A model generated the notes under the pieces. That model was not told the origin of the DNA and made no database searches. It was given only the letters and a program-made list of their open reading frames with translations. The translations under genes and the position numbers were made by a program. Shown here in pieces: positions 9,217 through 18,395 of a stretch of 64,000 bases of DNA (position 1 is its first letter; every line of letters begins with the position of its first letter). The stretch is from the NCBI GenBank assembly GCA_963725655.1, contig CAVRYY010000003.1, positions 496,001 through 560,000 on the forward strand. The letters are read 5' to 3'. The DNA comes from CAVRXT01 sp963725655. Lineage in GTDB: Bacteria > Acidobacteriota > Terriglobia > Acidiferrales > UBA7541.

Positions 9217-10296
9217 GTGGTGACTGAAACCATTTACCGAAATCGGCGGGGCGCCAGCGTCGAGAACGAAAACATTCGCGTCACGGTGACGGCGGAAGGC
9301 GGACACGTTGCCGAAATCTTTCACAAAGGCACCGGCATCAACCCGCTGTGGACGCCGCCGTGGCCTTCCATCGAGCCTTCCACGTACAGCCGCGCCGCTC
9401 ATCCGGAATATGGCGCGAGCGCCGAAGCCTACCTTCTCGCCGGCATTCTGGGCCACAACATTTGCCTGGATACATTTGGTGGACCGAGTCCGGAGGAGTT
9501 TGCCGCCGGAATACCGGTTCACGGCGAGGGGTCGGTGGCGCCTTACGCGCTGAACGTGGGCCCACAATCGATTTCTTTGCGAGCGACGCTGCCGCTGGCG
9601 CAACTCCAATTCGAGCGGGAGATTCACCTGGCCAAAAATGGGATGGTGATCCGCTTTGCGGAGAGCATCGAAAACCTCTCCGGTAGCGACCGTCCGATTG
9701 CCTGGACGCAACACGTCACGCTTGGTCCGCCATTCTTGGAGCGTGGCAAGACCCAGTTCCGCGCGCCGGCCACTCGATCGAAAGTGATTGATTCCGATTT
9801 CACGGACGGACGCGGAGCGCAAAAGCGCGGCGCGGAGTTTAATGGGTTTCTTTGCCCGCACAAGGACGGCGGAGTGATCGATCTGCGGGTGTACCCAAGC
9901 GAGGCCGTTTCGGGCGGCTTCACCACGCACTTGATGGACACCGCTCGCGAGCATGCGTACTTCGTGTCATGGTCGCCTGCCAGCAAAGTGGTATTCGGCT
10001 ACGTCTGGAAGCGCGCGGACTTTCCCTGGCTCTGCCGGTGGGAAGAGAACCACCTGCGCGCGCATGCGCCCTGGAACGGCCAGGCACTGACCTGCGGAAT
10101 GGAATTTGGCGTGTCACCCACTGTGGAATCACGCCGCGAAATGGTCGCCCGCGGGAGTCTGTTCGGCGTGCCTGCATTTCGGTGGGTTCCCGCAAAGGCG
10201 CGGGTGAACGTGGAATACTGCGCATTTATCGGAGTTGCCGATGCGATTCCCGAGTCGGTTACTTGGGACGGGCGCGAATCCGTTCGACTCGAATAA
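9217..10296 (+). CDS. Aldose-1-epimerase-like (galactose-mutarotase-fold) protein
   Basis: About 359 residues, cytoplasmic by sequence (no signal peptide). The start is a GTG at 9217 or 9220, preceded by AGGGGAGG at 9203-9210; an ORF extending upstream overlaps the divergent regulator and is not protein-like. The N-terminus (SVENENIRVTVTAEGGHVAEIFHKG) has the opening pattern of mutarotase-superfamily carbohydrate-binding folds, followed by ENLSGSDRPIAWTQHVTLG with a histidine at the place where such proteins often have a catalytic one. Likely binds or epimerises a sugar, but the family is broad and the substrate unknown. There is no signature that would define a named EC activity. Confidence 0.65.
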   Translation: MVTETIYRNRRGASVENENIRVTVTAEGGHVAEIFHKGTGINPLWTPPWPSIEPSTYSRAAHPEYGASAEAYLLAGILGHNICLDTFGGPSPEEFAAGIPVHGEGSVAPYALNVGPQSISLRATLPLAQLQFEREIHLAKNGMVIRFAESIENLSGSDRPIAWTQHVTLGPPFLERGKTQFRAPATRSKVIDSDFTDGRGAQKRGAEFNGFLCPHKDGGVIDLRVYPSEAVSGGFTTHLMDTAREHAYFVSWSPASKVVFGYVWKRADFPWLCRWEENHLRAHAPWNGQALTCGMEFGVSPTVESRREMVARGSLFGVPAFRWVPAKARVNVEYCAFIGVADAIPESVTWDGRESVRLE

Positions 10297-10402
10297 TTCC
10301 ATCTGAAGCGCTTCCAATTCAGGGAAGCATCACCGGATGGCTAACTCGCCGGATCGCATTGCCGGTTTGCGATTTGGGCCGCACCAATGTGAGAATGGCT
10401 AT

Positions 10403-11206
10403 ATGCGAAAACCACTTACTATAGCGGGAACATTATTGTTTGCGGCCGGAACGATCGTGCTGGGGAGCGCGGTGGCGCAACAGACTCCGAATCCCACACC
10501 GGCTCCTGCCGCTGCGGCAAGTCCTCAAACTGCCACCGCGCCGAAGGCTCACCCCACAGCGGCGAAAACAGCGCCCGCTCTGGTGCTGAAAACCGAGAAA
10601 GACAAGATCAGCTACGCCGCTGGAGCGGATATGGGCCGCAGGGTCCGCACCGGCGCGGTGGAACTGGACAACAAAATTTTGCTTCAGGCATTTCGGGATT
10701 CGCTGGCGAACCGCAAGCTGCTGATGACCGACGATGAAATAAAGACCACACTGACGTCGCTCCAAGCGGATATGCGGAAAAAACAGGAGGAAAAGATGCA
10801 ACAGCTGGGGGAGACCAATAAGAAGGCAGGAGAGGAATTTCTGGCGGCCAACAAGACCAAAGACGGTGTGGTCACTCTGCCCAGCGGGTTGCAATACAAG
10901 ATTCTGACGGCGGGTACCGGCCCCAAGCCGACCCTCTCGGATTCCGTTGTCTGCAACTACAAAGGCACGCTGCTGGATAACACCGAATTCGACAGTTCCT
11001 ACAAGCGCGGGCAGCCGGCCACCTTCCCGGTAGGGGGAGTGATCAAGGGCTGGACTGAAGCGTTGCAACTGATGCCGGTGGGATCGAAGTGGCAGCTTTT
11101 CATTCCGCCGGACCTGGCGTACGGCCCGCGCGGCTCGGGTCCAACGATCGGACCGAGCTCCACGCTAATTTTTGAAGTGGAACTGATCTCGATCAAGGGC
11201 AAGTAA
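10403..11206 (+). CDS. FKBP-type peptidyl-prolyl cis-trans isomerase, exported
   Basis: 267 residues. The start at 10403 gives a signal peptide (MRKPLTIAGTLLFAAGTIVLGSAVA) followed by a Pro/Ala-rich linker. Residues about 68-150 form the helical dimerisation domain seen in FkpA/Mip proteins (ISYAAGADMGRR, LLQAFRDSL, then a coiled QADMRKKQEEKMQQLG). The C-terminal 110 residues are a complete FKBP domain with VVCNYKGTLLDNTEFDSSY, GGVIKGWTEALQLMPVGSKW and LAYGPRG. It should catalyse proline isomerisation and act as a chaperone for envelope proteins in the periplasm. No Shine-Dalgarno is obvious at the ATG. Confidence 0.92.
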   Translation: MRKPLTIAGTLLFAAGTIVLGSAVAQQTPNPTPAPAAAASPQTATAPKAHPTAAKTAPALVLKTEKDKISYAAGADMGRRVRTGAVELDNKILLQAFRDSLANRKLLMTDDEIKTTLTSLQADMRKKQEEKMQQLGETNKKAGEEFLAANKTKDGVVTLPSGLQYKILTAGTGPKPTLSDSVVCNYKGTLLDNTEFDSSYKRGQPATFPVGGVIKGWTEALQLMPVGSKWQLFIPPDLAYGPRGSGPTIGPSSTLIFEVELISIKGK

Positions 11207-11259
11207 GCAGCGGCCGGGCGCGGTGGTGAACCATGGGCCGCGAGATATCTGGCTTACCG

Positions 11260-11297
11260 CGCGGCGCAACCCACGATTCGATGCGGGTCGCGCCGCG
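11260..11297. terminator. GC-rich hairpin between convergent genes
   Basis: CGCGGCGC (11260-11267) pairs with GCGCCGCG (11290-11297), then one mismatch, then ACCC with GGGT. It lies between the FKBP gene and the convergent pilus operon. There is no T-tract, so it would be a weak or factor-assisted terminator at best. Confidence 0.35.
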
Positions 11298-11351
11298 GCT
11301 TTCCCCGCTTCTACCTTCTTCGTTGGCGCCTTTCCGCGGCTGAGTCTGTCT

Positions 11352-11849
11352 TCAGTAGCTCACTAAAACGTATACCGTGTCGGCATACGGCGCCTCGGCG
11401 TATTCGAACGTACCGTCGGTTCGGACCGACGAAATCCGGCCATAGATCGTGTAGTCGTGATAGCAGGAAGATGAATCCAGCACCATGCTGTCGGTGACTG
11501 TAGCGGTGCCATTGTGGCCGTCACCCCAAACCTGGCGGTGGTTTCGATCCGAATACAGATTATAGATCAGGGCATTCTTGCCCCGGTTCATGGTGCGCGC
11601 CACGCTGGGACCGGAGCCGGCGGTGAGAGAAATCGTATATTTCACCTCGGCGCCTTTTGTGCCGGTGCAGGTTACCCGCAGCCTGGACATGGTGTCCCGC
11701 ACGTTGCCGTCGATCTCGACGAAGGTCCCGAAACTTACTTCGCTGGTGCTCACGCTGCATTGCACCACACCCGCATACGCGCGCTCGCTGCCCGCCACGG
11801 TAGCGAGAAATAAGATCAGCGGCAGCGCGCGTAGATATGAACATTTCAT
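11352..11849 (-). CDS. Spore coat protein U (SCPU) domain protein, putative pilus tip or minor subunit
   Basis: 165 residues, last gene of the chaperone-usher operon. The start is the ATG at 11847-11849, whose ATGA overlaps the usher stop codon, indicating translational coupling; it yields a signal peptide (MKCSYLRALPLILFLATVAGS...YA). The mature part has SCPU features: early Cys (VVQCSVSTSEVSFGTF), a second Cys in LRVTCTGTKG, a central TMNRGKNALIYNLYSD and a terminal beta strand ADTVYVLVSY. In archaic (Csu-type) pili such proteins are polymerised by donor-strand exchange. Being last in the operon, as the tip adhesin is in Csu-type operons, it may be the tip subunit, although no separate adhesin domain is visible. 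Confidence 0.82.
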   Translation of the reverse strand: MKCSYLRALPLILFLATVAGSERAYAGVVQCSVSTSEVSFGTFVEIDGNVRDTMSRLRVTCTGTKGAEVKYTISLTAGSGPSVARTMNRGKNALIYNLYSDRNHRQVWGDGHNGTATVTDSMVLDSSSCYHDYTIYGRISSVRTDGTFEYAEAPYADTVYVLVSY

Positions 11850-14215
11850 TTTTTTGCCGCGCAAACCAACGGCCCGATGCGCGGTAGCGGCTCGTCGGAC
11901 TGCGGCTTTTCCACCACCACTTCGCACTCACCATCGGTTAGCTTTGCTTTCACGCGCGCCGGATACGAAATCTGCGGCAGAAACACTTCGCCGTTCATCG
12001 CCACGTCGTAGGTATCCTTGCTGCCGGCGACGGCGATCTCGGTTCCTGCCGGCAAACTCTTTTGGTTGGCGTCCTGCAGGACCAACAACGCGCCGGTCAA
12101 ATGGACGGCGGTAAACTTCACGCACACCCCGCTCCGCGATTTGGGGATCAGGGTTTTTTCTTCCAGATCGAGCCCCAAACTGATGGGCACGCCCTCGTCA
12201 TCCAGGCGCACCACATTGTCTTCATAGGCGGCCAACTCCGGCAGCAAGGCCACACCGCTGGCGTTGGTTCGCGCCACCAGATGATTGTTGGCGTAGACGT
12301 TGATTCCGGCGCCTCCCGGCACGTCTACAATGCCAAAACTCTCGGTAATCGGCCGCGAGGTCAGCAAATGCCCATCCGCAAAGACCAGGGCGGAATTCTC
12401 CTCCATTGCAAACGCCGCGTGGCCGGAAGCCAGATTGAACTCGATATCGTACTGACCGCTGTTGTTCTGGTAGGAGACTCGCGCATCGTCCTGCGCGCCG
12501 GGGCCTGCCTCGGCGTGAAAGTGGTAGGCATACCCGGTGCCTACCGGCACTTGCTGGGTTACGTCGGCGGCCACCGGGGCCGCGCCACCGCCGGCGTTGG
12601 AACTGACGGTGGCCATGCGGCGAGCTCCAACGGGGATTACCAATCCCACGCTGGCTAATATCGGACGCGGGCTGCCGGCGAGATAATTCACGCCCGCGGT
12701 CAGGTAAGCGGTCTGGTGAACTCGCCGGTTCCATGAGGCATTGGCGGAGGTGAAATTCTTCAGCGAGCGATTTTGTTGGTTCATGTATCCGAAATTTATC
12801 GATGACGCGCTGCTCAGCAGGAACGACAGCTGGCCTTGCGAGGTGAGTGCAGTGGATCTTTGATTTGGGGTCGATCCGAGCTGCTGAAAATTCCGGGTGG
12901 TTGCCTGCACGTTCGCTGAAAACGCATAGCGGCGTTGTTGTCGCTGGAAAATCCCATACCACAGCGCGCCCTGGCCGTACACCTGGTCGTTGCTGAAAGC
13001 CCAACCGCCGCTCATCACCCCCACTCCGTGCCACCCGTAGTCGAGCCCGGTTCCGGCGGTCTGGCGCGCTTGCAGAATTTCTGCGTGTCCATCCCAGGTT
13101 AGCTGCTGGGTGATTCCGCGGCTATCGGTGGCGGCGAAAAACCACGGGCCGTAGTCGTCGCTTCGGGTTCCAAAGTCGTTGCGCAAGAATCCGCCTTCGT
13201 AGGTGTAGGCGCTGGTGCCTTGCGGCAGCAGCTGTGTGGAGAAAATGAAGCTCTGATCGACCACGTGTTGGCGCCCCATGACGTCGGTAACCACCATGCT
13301 CAAGTCACCCTGCGCGCCGATCGCCGGAATGTTCTGAATGGCGAAGGGCCCCGAGTCCACGTCGGCATGCATGATCTTGACGTTGCTCTCGTAAATGTCG
13401 ATGGTCGATGCTACCGCTGCGGTGCCGTTGATGGAGGGGAGCACGTACGGTTCCACGTTGGGCTGTATGCTGAATTTGGATGCCCAGCGCACCCCGGTGT
13501 AGTTGACCGGCCGATCCCAGGGGGTGGAGGCGCTGGTGTCATCTCCGATTGTCAGCGCCGCGACGCGGTCTGGAAACTCACTGACGAATTGCGTGGTGAG
13601 GCGCGTCGCGGAATAGGAATCCCCGGTGCCGTGCACCGCGAGCTGGTTTGTGAATATTCCGGCATTGCTGGAGACCCCCGCCTCGATCACCCCGGAGATT
13701 CCCATGCCACTGTCTTGCACCTCCGTAAAGCGCAGGTCGTGATTCACAAACAGGCCGAGGTTGGCGCTGGCCTCGCCGCTGGAATGCCGCGCCCCCGAAA
13801 CGATGGTCATCTGATACGACGATGCCGGCACGGCGATCGAGAGCAGCTGCCGCCCGGGATCGAATTGGCATATCGCACCGGGCACATCGTTCAGTGGCAG
13901 ATATTCGTTGCCGGCCACCCGCATCGCGCCTTTTGCCGGGCGCACCAGCCTCCATTCGTTGAACGACTCTGCCGGTGCAAAGAACCGGCCGGTCTGCAGC
14001 TGCAAGAGCTGCGCGGAGTCCGATACGATTTTTCCGTTGAGCCGCACCGCAACGATCAATTCGCTCGGGGCCGTTTGCGATTCGCTGTGAGGCGCTGGCG
14101 CTGCACTCGATGGCGGCGCGTCTCCCGGCGCTGCTTGAGCACCGCTAACCGGGGTCGGGGCCAGTAGCGCGGCCAGCGCGGCGATGCTAGCGATGCTTGA
14201 CGACCAACACTTCAT
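11846..14215 (-). CDS. Outer-membrane usher of an archaic chaperone-usher pilus
   Basis: About 789 residues. The start at 14215 (MKCWSSSIASIAALAALL...) gives a signal peptide; an ATG five codons upstream is also possible. It overlaps the end of the chaperone gene by about 29 bases. Features seen: an N-terminal domain (VAVRLNGKIVSDSAQLLQL), the barrel and plug region with the usher pattern RVAALTIGDD, VEPYVLPSINGTA, QNIPAIGAQGDLSMVVTD and FSTQLLPQGTSAYTYEGGF, and a C-terminal region with GVALLPELAAYEDN. It should form the outer-membrane pore that accepts chaperone-subunit complexes. The family match is to Csu-like FimD/PapC ushers. Confidence 0.93.
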   Translation of the reverse strand: MKCWSSSIASIAALAALLAPTPVSGAQAAPGDAPPSSAAPAPHSESQTAPSELIVAVRLNGKIVSDSAQLLQLQTGRFFAPAESFNEWRLVRPAKGAMRVAGNEYLPLNDVPGAICQFDPGRQLLSIAVPASSYQMTIVSGARHSSGEASANLGLFVNHDLRFTEVQDSGMGISGVIEAGVSSNAGIFTNQLAVHGTGDSYSATRLTTQFVSEFPDRVAALTIGDDTSASTPWDRPVNYTGVRWASKFSIQPNVEPYVLPSINGTAAVASTIDIYESNVKIMHADVDSGPFAIQNIPAIGAQGDLSMVVTDVMGRQHVVDQSFIFSTQLLPQGTSAYTYEGGFLRNDFGTRSDDYGPWFFAATDSRGITQQLTWDGHAEILQARQTAGTGLDYGWHGVGVMSGGWAFSNDQVYGQGALWYGIFQRQQRRYAFSANVQATTRNFQQLGSTPNQRSTALTSQGQLSFLLSSASSINFGYMNQQNRSLKNFTSANASWNRRVHQTAYLTAGVNYLAGSPRPILASVGLVIPVGARRMATVSSNAGGGAAPVAADVTQQVPVGTGYAYHFHAEAGPGAQDDARVSYQNNSGQYDIEFNLASGHAAFAMEENSALVFADGHLLTSRPITESFGIVDVPGGAGINVYANNHLVARTNASGVALLPELAAYEDNVVRLDDEGVPISLGLDLEEKTLIPKSRSGVCVKFTAVHLTGALLVLQDANQKSLPAGTEIAVAGSKDTYDVAMNGEVFLPQISYPARVKAKLTDGECEVVVEKPQSDEPLPRIGPLVCAAKK

Positions 14216-14912
14216 TGATGTCTCCAGCATCGGTGCTGGCGGCCACCGCGATCTGCGTCGCGCCTCTTACTTCCGGCTCATTGCAGTTCCATTCCAGCTT
14301 CTCTTGCGGTAACGCGTACTGGTTCACGGTTCGCATCGTCTTGCGGTCGCCATTGGTCAGTTGCAGCTGGGTAAACTGGACGTGCGAGGTTCCGTGGTTC
14401 TCGGCGCTAATGGTTACCGAACCATCGTCTTCGAGCCGGGCCTCCCAGGAAACTTTGGCGATGGTTAGCGGAGTTTCACGCATGAAAATCGGCACGCTGA
14501 TTCGCAGAACGGTGCGCGCACCCGAAAAACCGGGCGGGAGCCGCCCCGGCACTTCCGACAAGATCAAGCGGTAGGATTTTTCCACGGTGTCGAATTGCTG
14601 GGTCCTGGGCCCGAGCCGAATCACTTGCGCGCCGTGGGGCGCTACCGTGAAGATCGGCGGGTTAAGCACAAAGTCATCCACTTGGGCGTAGGCCTGCTTG
14701 GCATCCTTCAAGCTCCACTTCATCACCGCGGCCTGCACCGTGAGGGGCTCGCCGCTTTCGTTGCTGATCTTCAGAGCGGCGCTACGTTTGTTGGGCAATA
14801 TCTCGATGCGGACGGGTTGGACGTTGAACGAACTGGGGAGCGCGCTCGGCGCTAAAAAAAGGGCGATCAGGAAGATCGATATCCGGGCCACCACCGTCCT
14901 AGGGTGTGACAT
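14187..14912 (-). CDS. Periplasmic pilus chaperone (PapD-like)
   Basis: 241 residues from the ATG at 14912, which has AGGAGA six bases upstream and starts a signal peptide (MSHPRTVVARISIFLIALFLAPSALP). An upstream in-frame ATG at 15011 lacks these. The N-terminal immunoglobulin-like domain shows VQPVRIEILPNKRSAALKISNESGEPLTVQ in pieces, with the conserved PPIFTVAPHGAQVIRLGPR (the Arg/Lys anchor and proline-rich G1 region) and YRLILSEVPG. It should bind pilus subunits in the periplasm and deliver them to the usher encoded immediately downstream. Confidence 0.92.
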   Translation of the reverse strand: MSHPRTVVARISIFLIALFLAPSALPSSFNVQPVRIEILPNKRSAALKISNESGEPLTVQAAVMKWSLKDAKQAYAQVDDFVLNPPIFTVAPHGAQVIRLGPRTQQFDTVEKSYRLILSEVPGRLPPGFSGARTVLRISVPIFMRETPLTIAKVSWEARLEDDGSVTISAENHGTSHVQFTQLQLTNGDRKTMRTVNQYALPQEKLEWNCNEPEVRGATQIAVAASTDAGDINEVLVVKHR

Positions 14913-15059
14913 TATTGCTCTCCTGTACGTCTCTTTCGAATTTAGTTGCATGGCCGGCTGGGCGGCTGGAGCAAACCAAAATCGGTAGCGAGTAACGCGG
15001 CGCGCACCCACTACCGATTGCTTGGTCTGAGTTTCGTTGTTGGTGTGCTTTCTCTTCGG

Positions 15060-15575
15060 TTAGAACGTCACGGTGACGGTGACGGTGTCGGAGTAGGAGC
15101 CCGGTGCGGCGTTTTGCCCACCCGGAACCTGGCCGTAAACCAGAATCGGCGTCGAGGTCGCGCCGGTGCCGGTAATTCCGATTCCGGTAGACCCCCACGG
15201 ATTGCTGCGCGCGCTGTCGGAGTAGAGAAAATACGCCAGCACCGAAGCTCCACTCCGCATCTGGCGAGCTGGTACGGTAGCGGTCGAGGCGCCGGTGGGA
15301 TCCAGCCCCTGGTCCAGAGTGAGTGTTCCGGTCAAGCCGTTGCTGCACGTGTCGGTGATGCTACCGCTTGCGTTCAACGGGCTGGACGCGTTGGCCACGA
15401 TGGGATCGTAGGACCCGAAGCTCACCGATGAGGTGGTCAAGCTGCAAACGGCGCCGACGATCGCAGTGACGCTCAGCGGTGTGGTCACCGTGGTAGCCTG
15501 TGCTGGCGGCGTGGGCACCGCAAGCATGGTTACCAACAGTGCCGTTCCAATGGCTATACTTTTCTTAATGTTCAT
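15060..15575 (-). CDS. SCPU-domain pilus major subunit
   Basis: 171 residues, first gene of the operon. The ATG at 15575 has AGGAGA upstream and begins a signal peptide (MNIKKSIAIGTALLVTMLAVPTPPAQA). The mature protein has the SCPU layout: a Ser/Thr-rich start (TPLSVTAIVGAVCSLTTSSVSFGSYDP), a second Cys in SITDTCSNG, LTLDQGLDPTG, the RQMRSGASVLAYFLYSD core and a C-terminal alternating strand SDTVTVTVTF. A free N-terminal beta strand able to complement a neighbour is the expected basis of polymerisation. About 150 bases separate it from the chaperone gene, leaving room for processing that would allow higher subunit expression. Confidence 0.88.
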   Translation of the reverse strand: MNIKKSIAIGTALLVTMLAVPTPPAQATTVTTPLSVTAIVGAVCSLTTSSVSFGSYDPIVANASSPLNASGSITDTCSNGLTGTLTLDQGLDPTGASTATVPARQMRSGASVLAYFLYSDSARSNPWGSTGIGITGTGATSTPILVYGQVPGGQNAAPGSYSDTVTVTVTF

Positions 15576-16004
15576 TTCGATTGTCTCCTGTGGGTGACCT
15601 GTTAGGAACTGTGTCACGGGCAGGCTAATTGCAATCGGCCTGCCAACGTTCGGCCCTTCTAGGCCGCATGTACTCTGCTTGAATCTAATTTCTCGTAAAA
15701 TGTGTGCGCAGTTGTGCGCCACTCTTTAAGCGATCATCAGGTGCGCAAACACTCATTAGAGTCCGGCGATACATGTTCCACTCTTCCGCGGCTTCCTGTT
15801 CGCCGGCACACTAGTTATGCAAGCAATCTCTTATTTCCGCGCGCGCTGGACCTTGCGCCCGCGAATGTGCTGAAATACCCGGCGGGAATATTAAAACGTA
15901 ACCTTTCGGGTGGGGCCTTCGTCTGGCTTTACAGGTCGCCCGCGTGCCGGTTGACCACAAACTCTAATTTCATTCGCATCTTCACGCGGGAAAAAAGGAT
16001 CTTC
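15576..16004. other. Divergent intergenic region, pilus operon / M28 peptidase
   Basis: About 430 bases between two divergently transcribed genes. It must contain both promoters, but no convincing -35/-10 pair with good spacing was found. A TAAAAT lies at 15696-15701 without a matching -35. No small ORF with a ribosome binding site or coding character was seen. Confidence 0.4.
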
Positions 16005-18305
16005 ATGTCACTGCGCTCGATCGGTTGTTGGCTGCTGGCGATAACACAACTATTTCTGCCGATGGCCGGGCAGGCTCAGGAGGCGGCCACCCCGGCCTCT
16101 GTGCGCATCTCCGGGTACGGAACGCAGTCGGCGGCCGCCGAGGGCGCCCGGGAGAAACAATTCCGTGACGCTGTGGCGGCCGACAACATCCGCGAAAACA
16201 TGCGCCGATTGAGCGCGCGCCCCCACCACGTGGGGTCGCCCTACGACAAGGACAACGCCGAATGGATTCTGGCGCGATTCAAAGAATGGGGATTCGATGC
16301 ACACATCGAATCCTTCAACGTGCTGTTCCCCACGCCCAAGGACCGGGTGGTGGAGCTGCTTGGACCAGCGCCATTTCGAGCCAAGCTGCAGGAGCCAGCG
16401 GTTGGCGTGGATCCCACGTCCGACCAAACCTCGGAACAGCTACCCACCTACAACGCCTACTCCGCGGATGGCGACGTTACCGCTCCGCTGGTGTATGTGA
16501 ACTACGGAATCCGCGAGGACTACGAGCAACTCGACCGCCTAGGAATCTCCGTGGCGGGGGCCATCGTGATTGCGCGGTACGGCGCGGGATGGCGCGGCAC
16601 CAAGCCCAAAGTGGCGGCCGAGCACGGCGCCGTTGGATGCATTATTTATTCCGACCCGGAGGGTGATGGCTACCACCGCGGCGATGAATATCCGGCGGGA
16701 GGCTGGCGGCCCCGCGAAGGTGTGCAGCGCGGGAGCGTGATGGACACCGATTATCCCGGCGACCCGCTCACTCCGGGCGTGGGCGCCACCGCCGATGCCA
16801 AGCGCCTGGCCATCAAAGAGGCGACCACCATCACCAAGATTCCGGTGCTTCCGATTTCCGACGCCGACGCTCTGCCGTTGCTTTCCGCGCTCAGCGGCAC
16901 GGTAGCGCCGGAAAACTGGCGCGGGGCGCTGCCGATCACCTATCACATCGGGCCCGGCGCGGCGAAAGTGCACCTGAAGGTCGCCTCCAATTGGGACATC
17001 AAACCAATTTACGACGTGATCGCGACGATCCACGGATCGGATCGCGACGCTCAGTGGGTGCTTCGCGGCAACCATCATGACGCGTGGGTGAATGGCGCGG
17101 ATGATCCGATATCCGGCCAGTCCGCGATGCTGGAAGAAGCGCGGGTCCTCGGCGAGATGCACAAACAGGGCTGGACTCCCAAGCGATCGATCATCTATTG
17201 CGCGTGGGATGGCGAGGAGCCCGGATTGCTGGGTTCCGTGGAGTGGGTGGAAACCCATTTAAGTGAATTGCAAAAGCACGCCGTGGCGTATATCAATTCG
17301 GACAGCAACGAGCGAGGGTTTCTCAACGCCGGCGGGACGCAGGACTTGCAAAGGGTGGTCAGCAGCGTAGCGCGCGACGTCGTGGATCCGGAAACGCATG
17401 TGTCGGTGCTGCAACGAAGGCGGCTGGCGGAAATCGCTCACGCAAAAAACGCCGAGGAGCGTGGCGCGATTCGCCGCGAAGCCGATCTGAGTATCGAAGC
17501 TCTGGGAGACGGATCGGACTACACTGCGTTCCAGGATTTTGCCGGCATCTCCACGCTGGATTTTGAATTCGGCGGGGAAGACCAGGGCGATCAGTATCAT
17601 TCCATTTACGATGATTTTTACTGGTACACCCATTTCGCGGATACCGATTTTTCTTACGAACGCGCCTTGGCCCAGGTGGCCGGCACTACCATGATTCGCC
17701 TGGCGGACGCCGACTTGATCCCGGTCGACTACGCCCCGCAAGCCGAGGCCATCGCCAAATACGAATCCGAACTCGAGCAGCTACTGAAGGACCAGCAAGA
17801 CGAAGCTACCGAGCGCAACCTGGAATTGCAGGAAGGCGTGTTCACCGCCACCGCGGACCCTCACAAAACCTACGTGCCGCCTCCCGCCGAGGCGGTGCCG
17901 CCGTTCATGAATTTCACGCCGATGAAAAACGCCATTGAACTTCTCAAGAAGAGCGCCGAGCGCTATTCGAAGGCGCTCGCGGCTCTGCAAGCGGACAATG
18001 CTCCGGCGCTTTCGCCGCAGTCCCTGGAACCGGTCAACGCGGATCTGCTCCGGATTCCGCGTTTATTCCTGAACGAAAAAGGCCTTCCGGAACGCCCGTG
18101 GTTTAAAAACCAGATCTACGCGCCCGGTGCGTACACCGGTTACAGCGCCAAGCCGGTAGCGGCGGTCCGCGAGTATATGGATCAAAAAAAGTGGAAAGAA
18201 GCCGACGCCCAAATTCCCCAGGTGGCGCAGGTGATCGAAAGCGTCGCCGCAGGAATCAACAAAGCCGCCCAGGACTTGGAGGCCGCCACCGCGCAGAAAC
18301 ACTAG
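16005..18305 (+). CDS. M28B metallopeptidase (glutamate-carboxypeptidase-II-like)
   Basis: 766 residues. The ATG at 16005 has AAGGAT upstream and begins a signal peptide (MSLRSIGCWLLAITQLFLPMAGQA). Order: a short N-terminal helical part, a PA (protease-associated) insert (LVYVNYGIREDYEQLDRLG... GAVGCIIYSDP), the M28 catalytic domain and a TFR-dimer-like helical C-terminus. All expected zinc ligands and the base are visible: His/Asp in RGNHHDAWVNGADDP, Glu-Glu in WDGEEPGLLG, Asp in INSDSNERG and His in YHSIYDDF. It should remove C- or N-terminal residues from peptides outside the inner membrane; the fine specificity is not readable. Confidence 0.93.
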   Translation: MSLRSIGCWLLAITQLFLPMAGQAQEAATPASVRISGYGTQSAAAEGAREKQFRDAVAADNIRENMRRLSARPHHVGSPYDKDNAEWILARFKEWGFDAHIESFNVLFPTPKDRVVELLGPAPFRAKLQEPAVGVDPTSDQTSEQLPTYNAYSADGDVTAPLVYVNYGIREDYEQLDRLGISVAGAIVIARYGAGWRGTKPKVAAEHGAVGCIIYSDPEGDGYHRGDEYPAGGWRPREGVQRGSVMDTDYPGDPLTPGVGATADAKRLAIKEATTITKIPVLPISDADALPLLSALSGTVAPENWRGALPITYHIGPGAAKVHLKVASNWDIKPIYDVIATIHGSDRDAQWVLRGNHHDAWVNGADDPISGQSAMLEEARVLGEMHKQGWTPKRSIIYCAWDGEEPGLLGSVEWVETHLSELQKHAVAYINSDSNERGFLNAGGTQDLQRVVSSVARDVVDPETHVSVLQRRRLAEIAHAKNAEERGAIRREADLSIEALGDGSDYTAFQDFAGISTLDFEFGGEDQGDQYHSIYDDFYWYTHFADTDFSYERALAQVAGTTMIRLADADLIPVDYAPQAEAIAKYESELEQLLKDQQDEATERNLELQEGVFTATADPHKTYVPPPAEAVPPFMNFTPMKNAIELLKKSAERYSKALAALQADNAPALSPQSLEPVNADLLRIPRLFLNEKGLPERPWFKNQIYAPGAYTGYSAKPVAAVREYMDQKKWKEADAQIPQVAQVIESVAAGINKAAQDLEAATAQKH

Positions 18306-18320
18306 TGCATGTGCTCGATT

Positions 18321-18350
18321 CGGCGGCTTGGACGCGAGCGCCAGCCGCCG
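18321..18350. terminator. Hairpin between convergent genes
   Basis: CGGCGGCT (18321-18328) and AGCCGCCG (18343-18350) form an 8-bp stem with a 14-nt loop in the gap between the M28 peptidase and a convergent cupin gene. No T-tract follows on either side. Confidence 0.3.
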
Positions 18351-18395
18351 CGTTCGCTGCTGGGTGTGCCCACACCGCCCGCAAAAGACGCTTGG

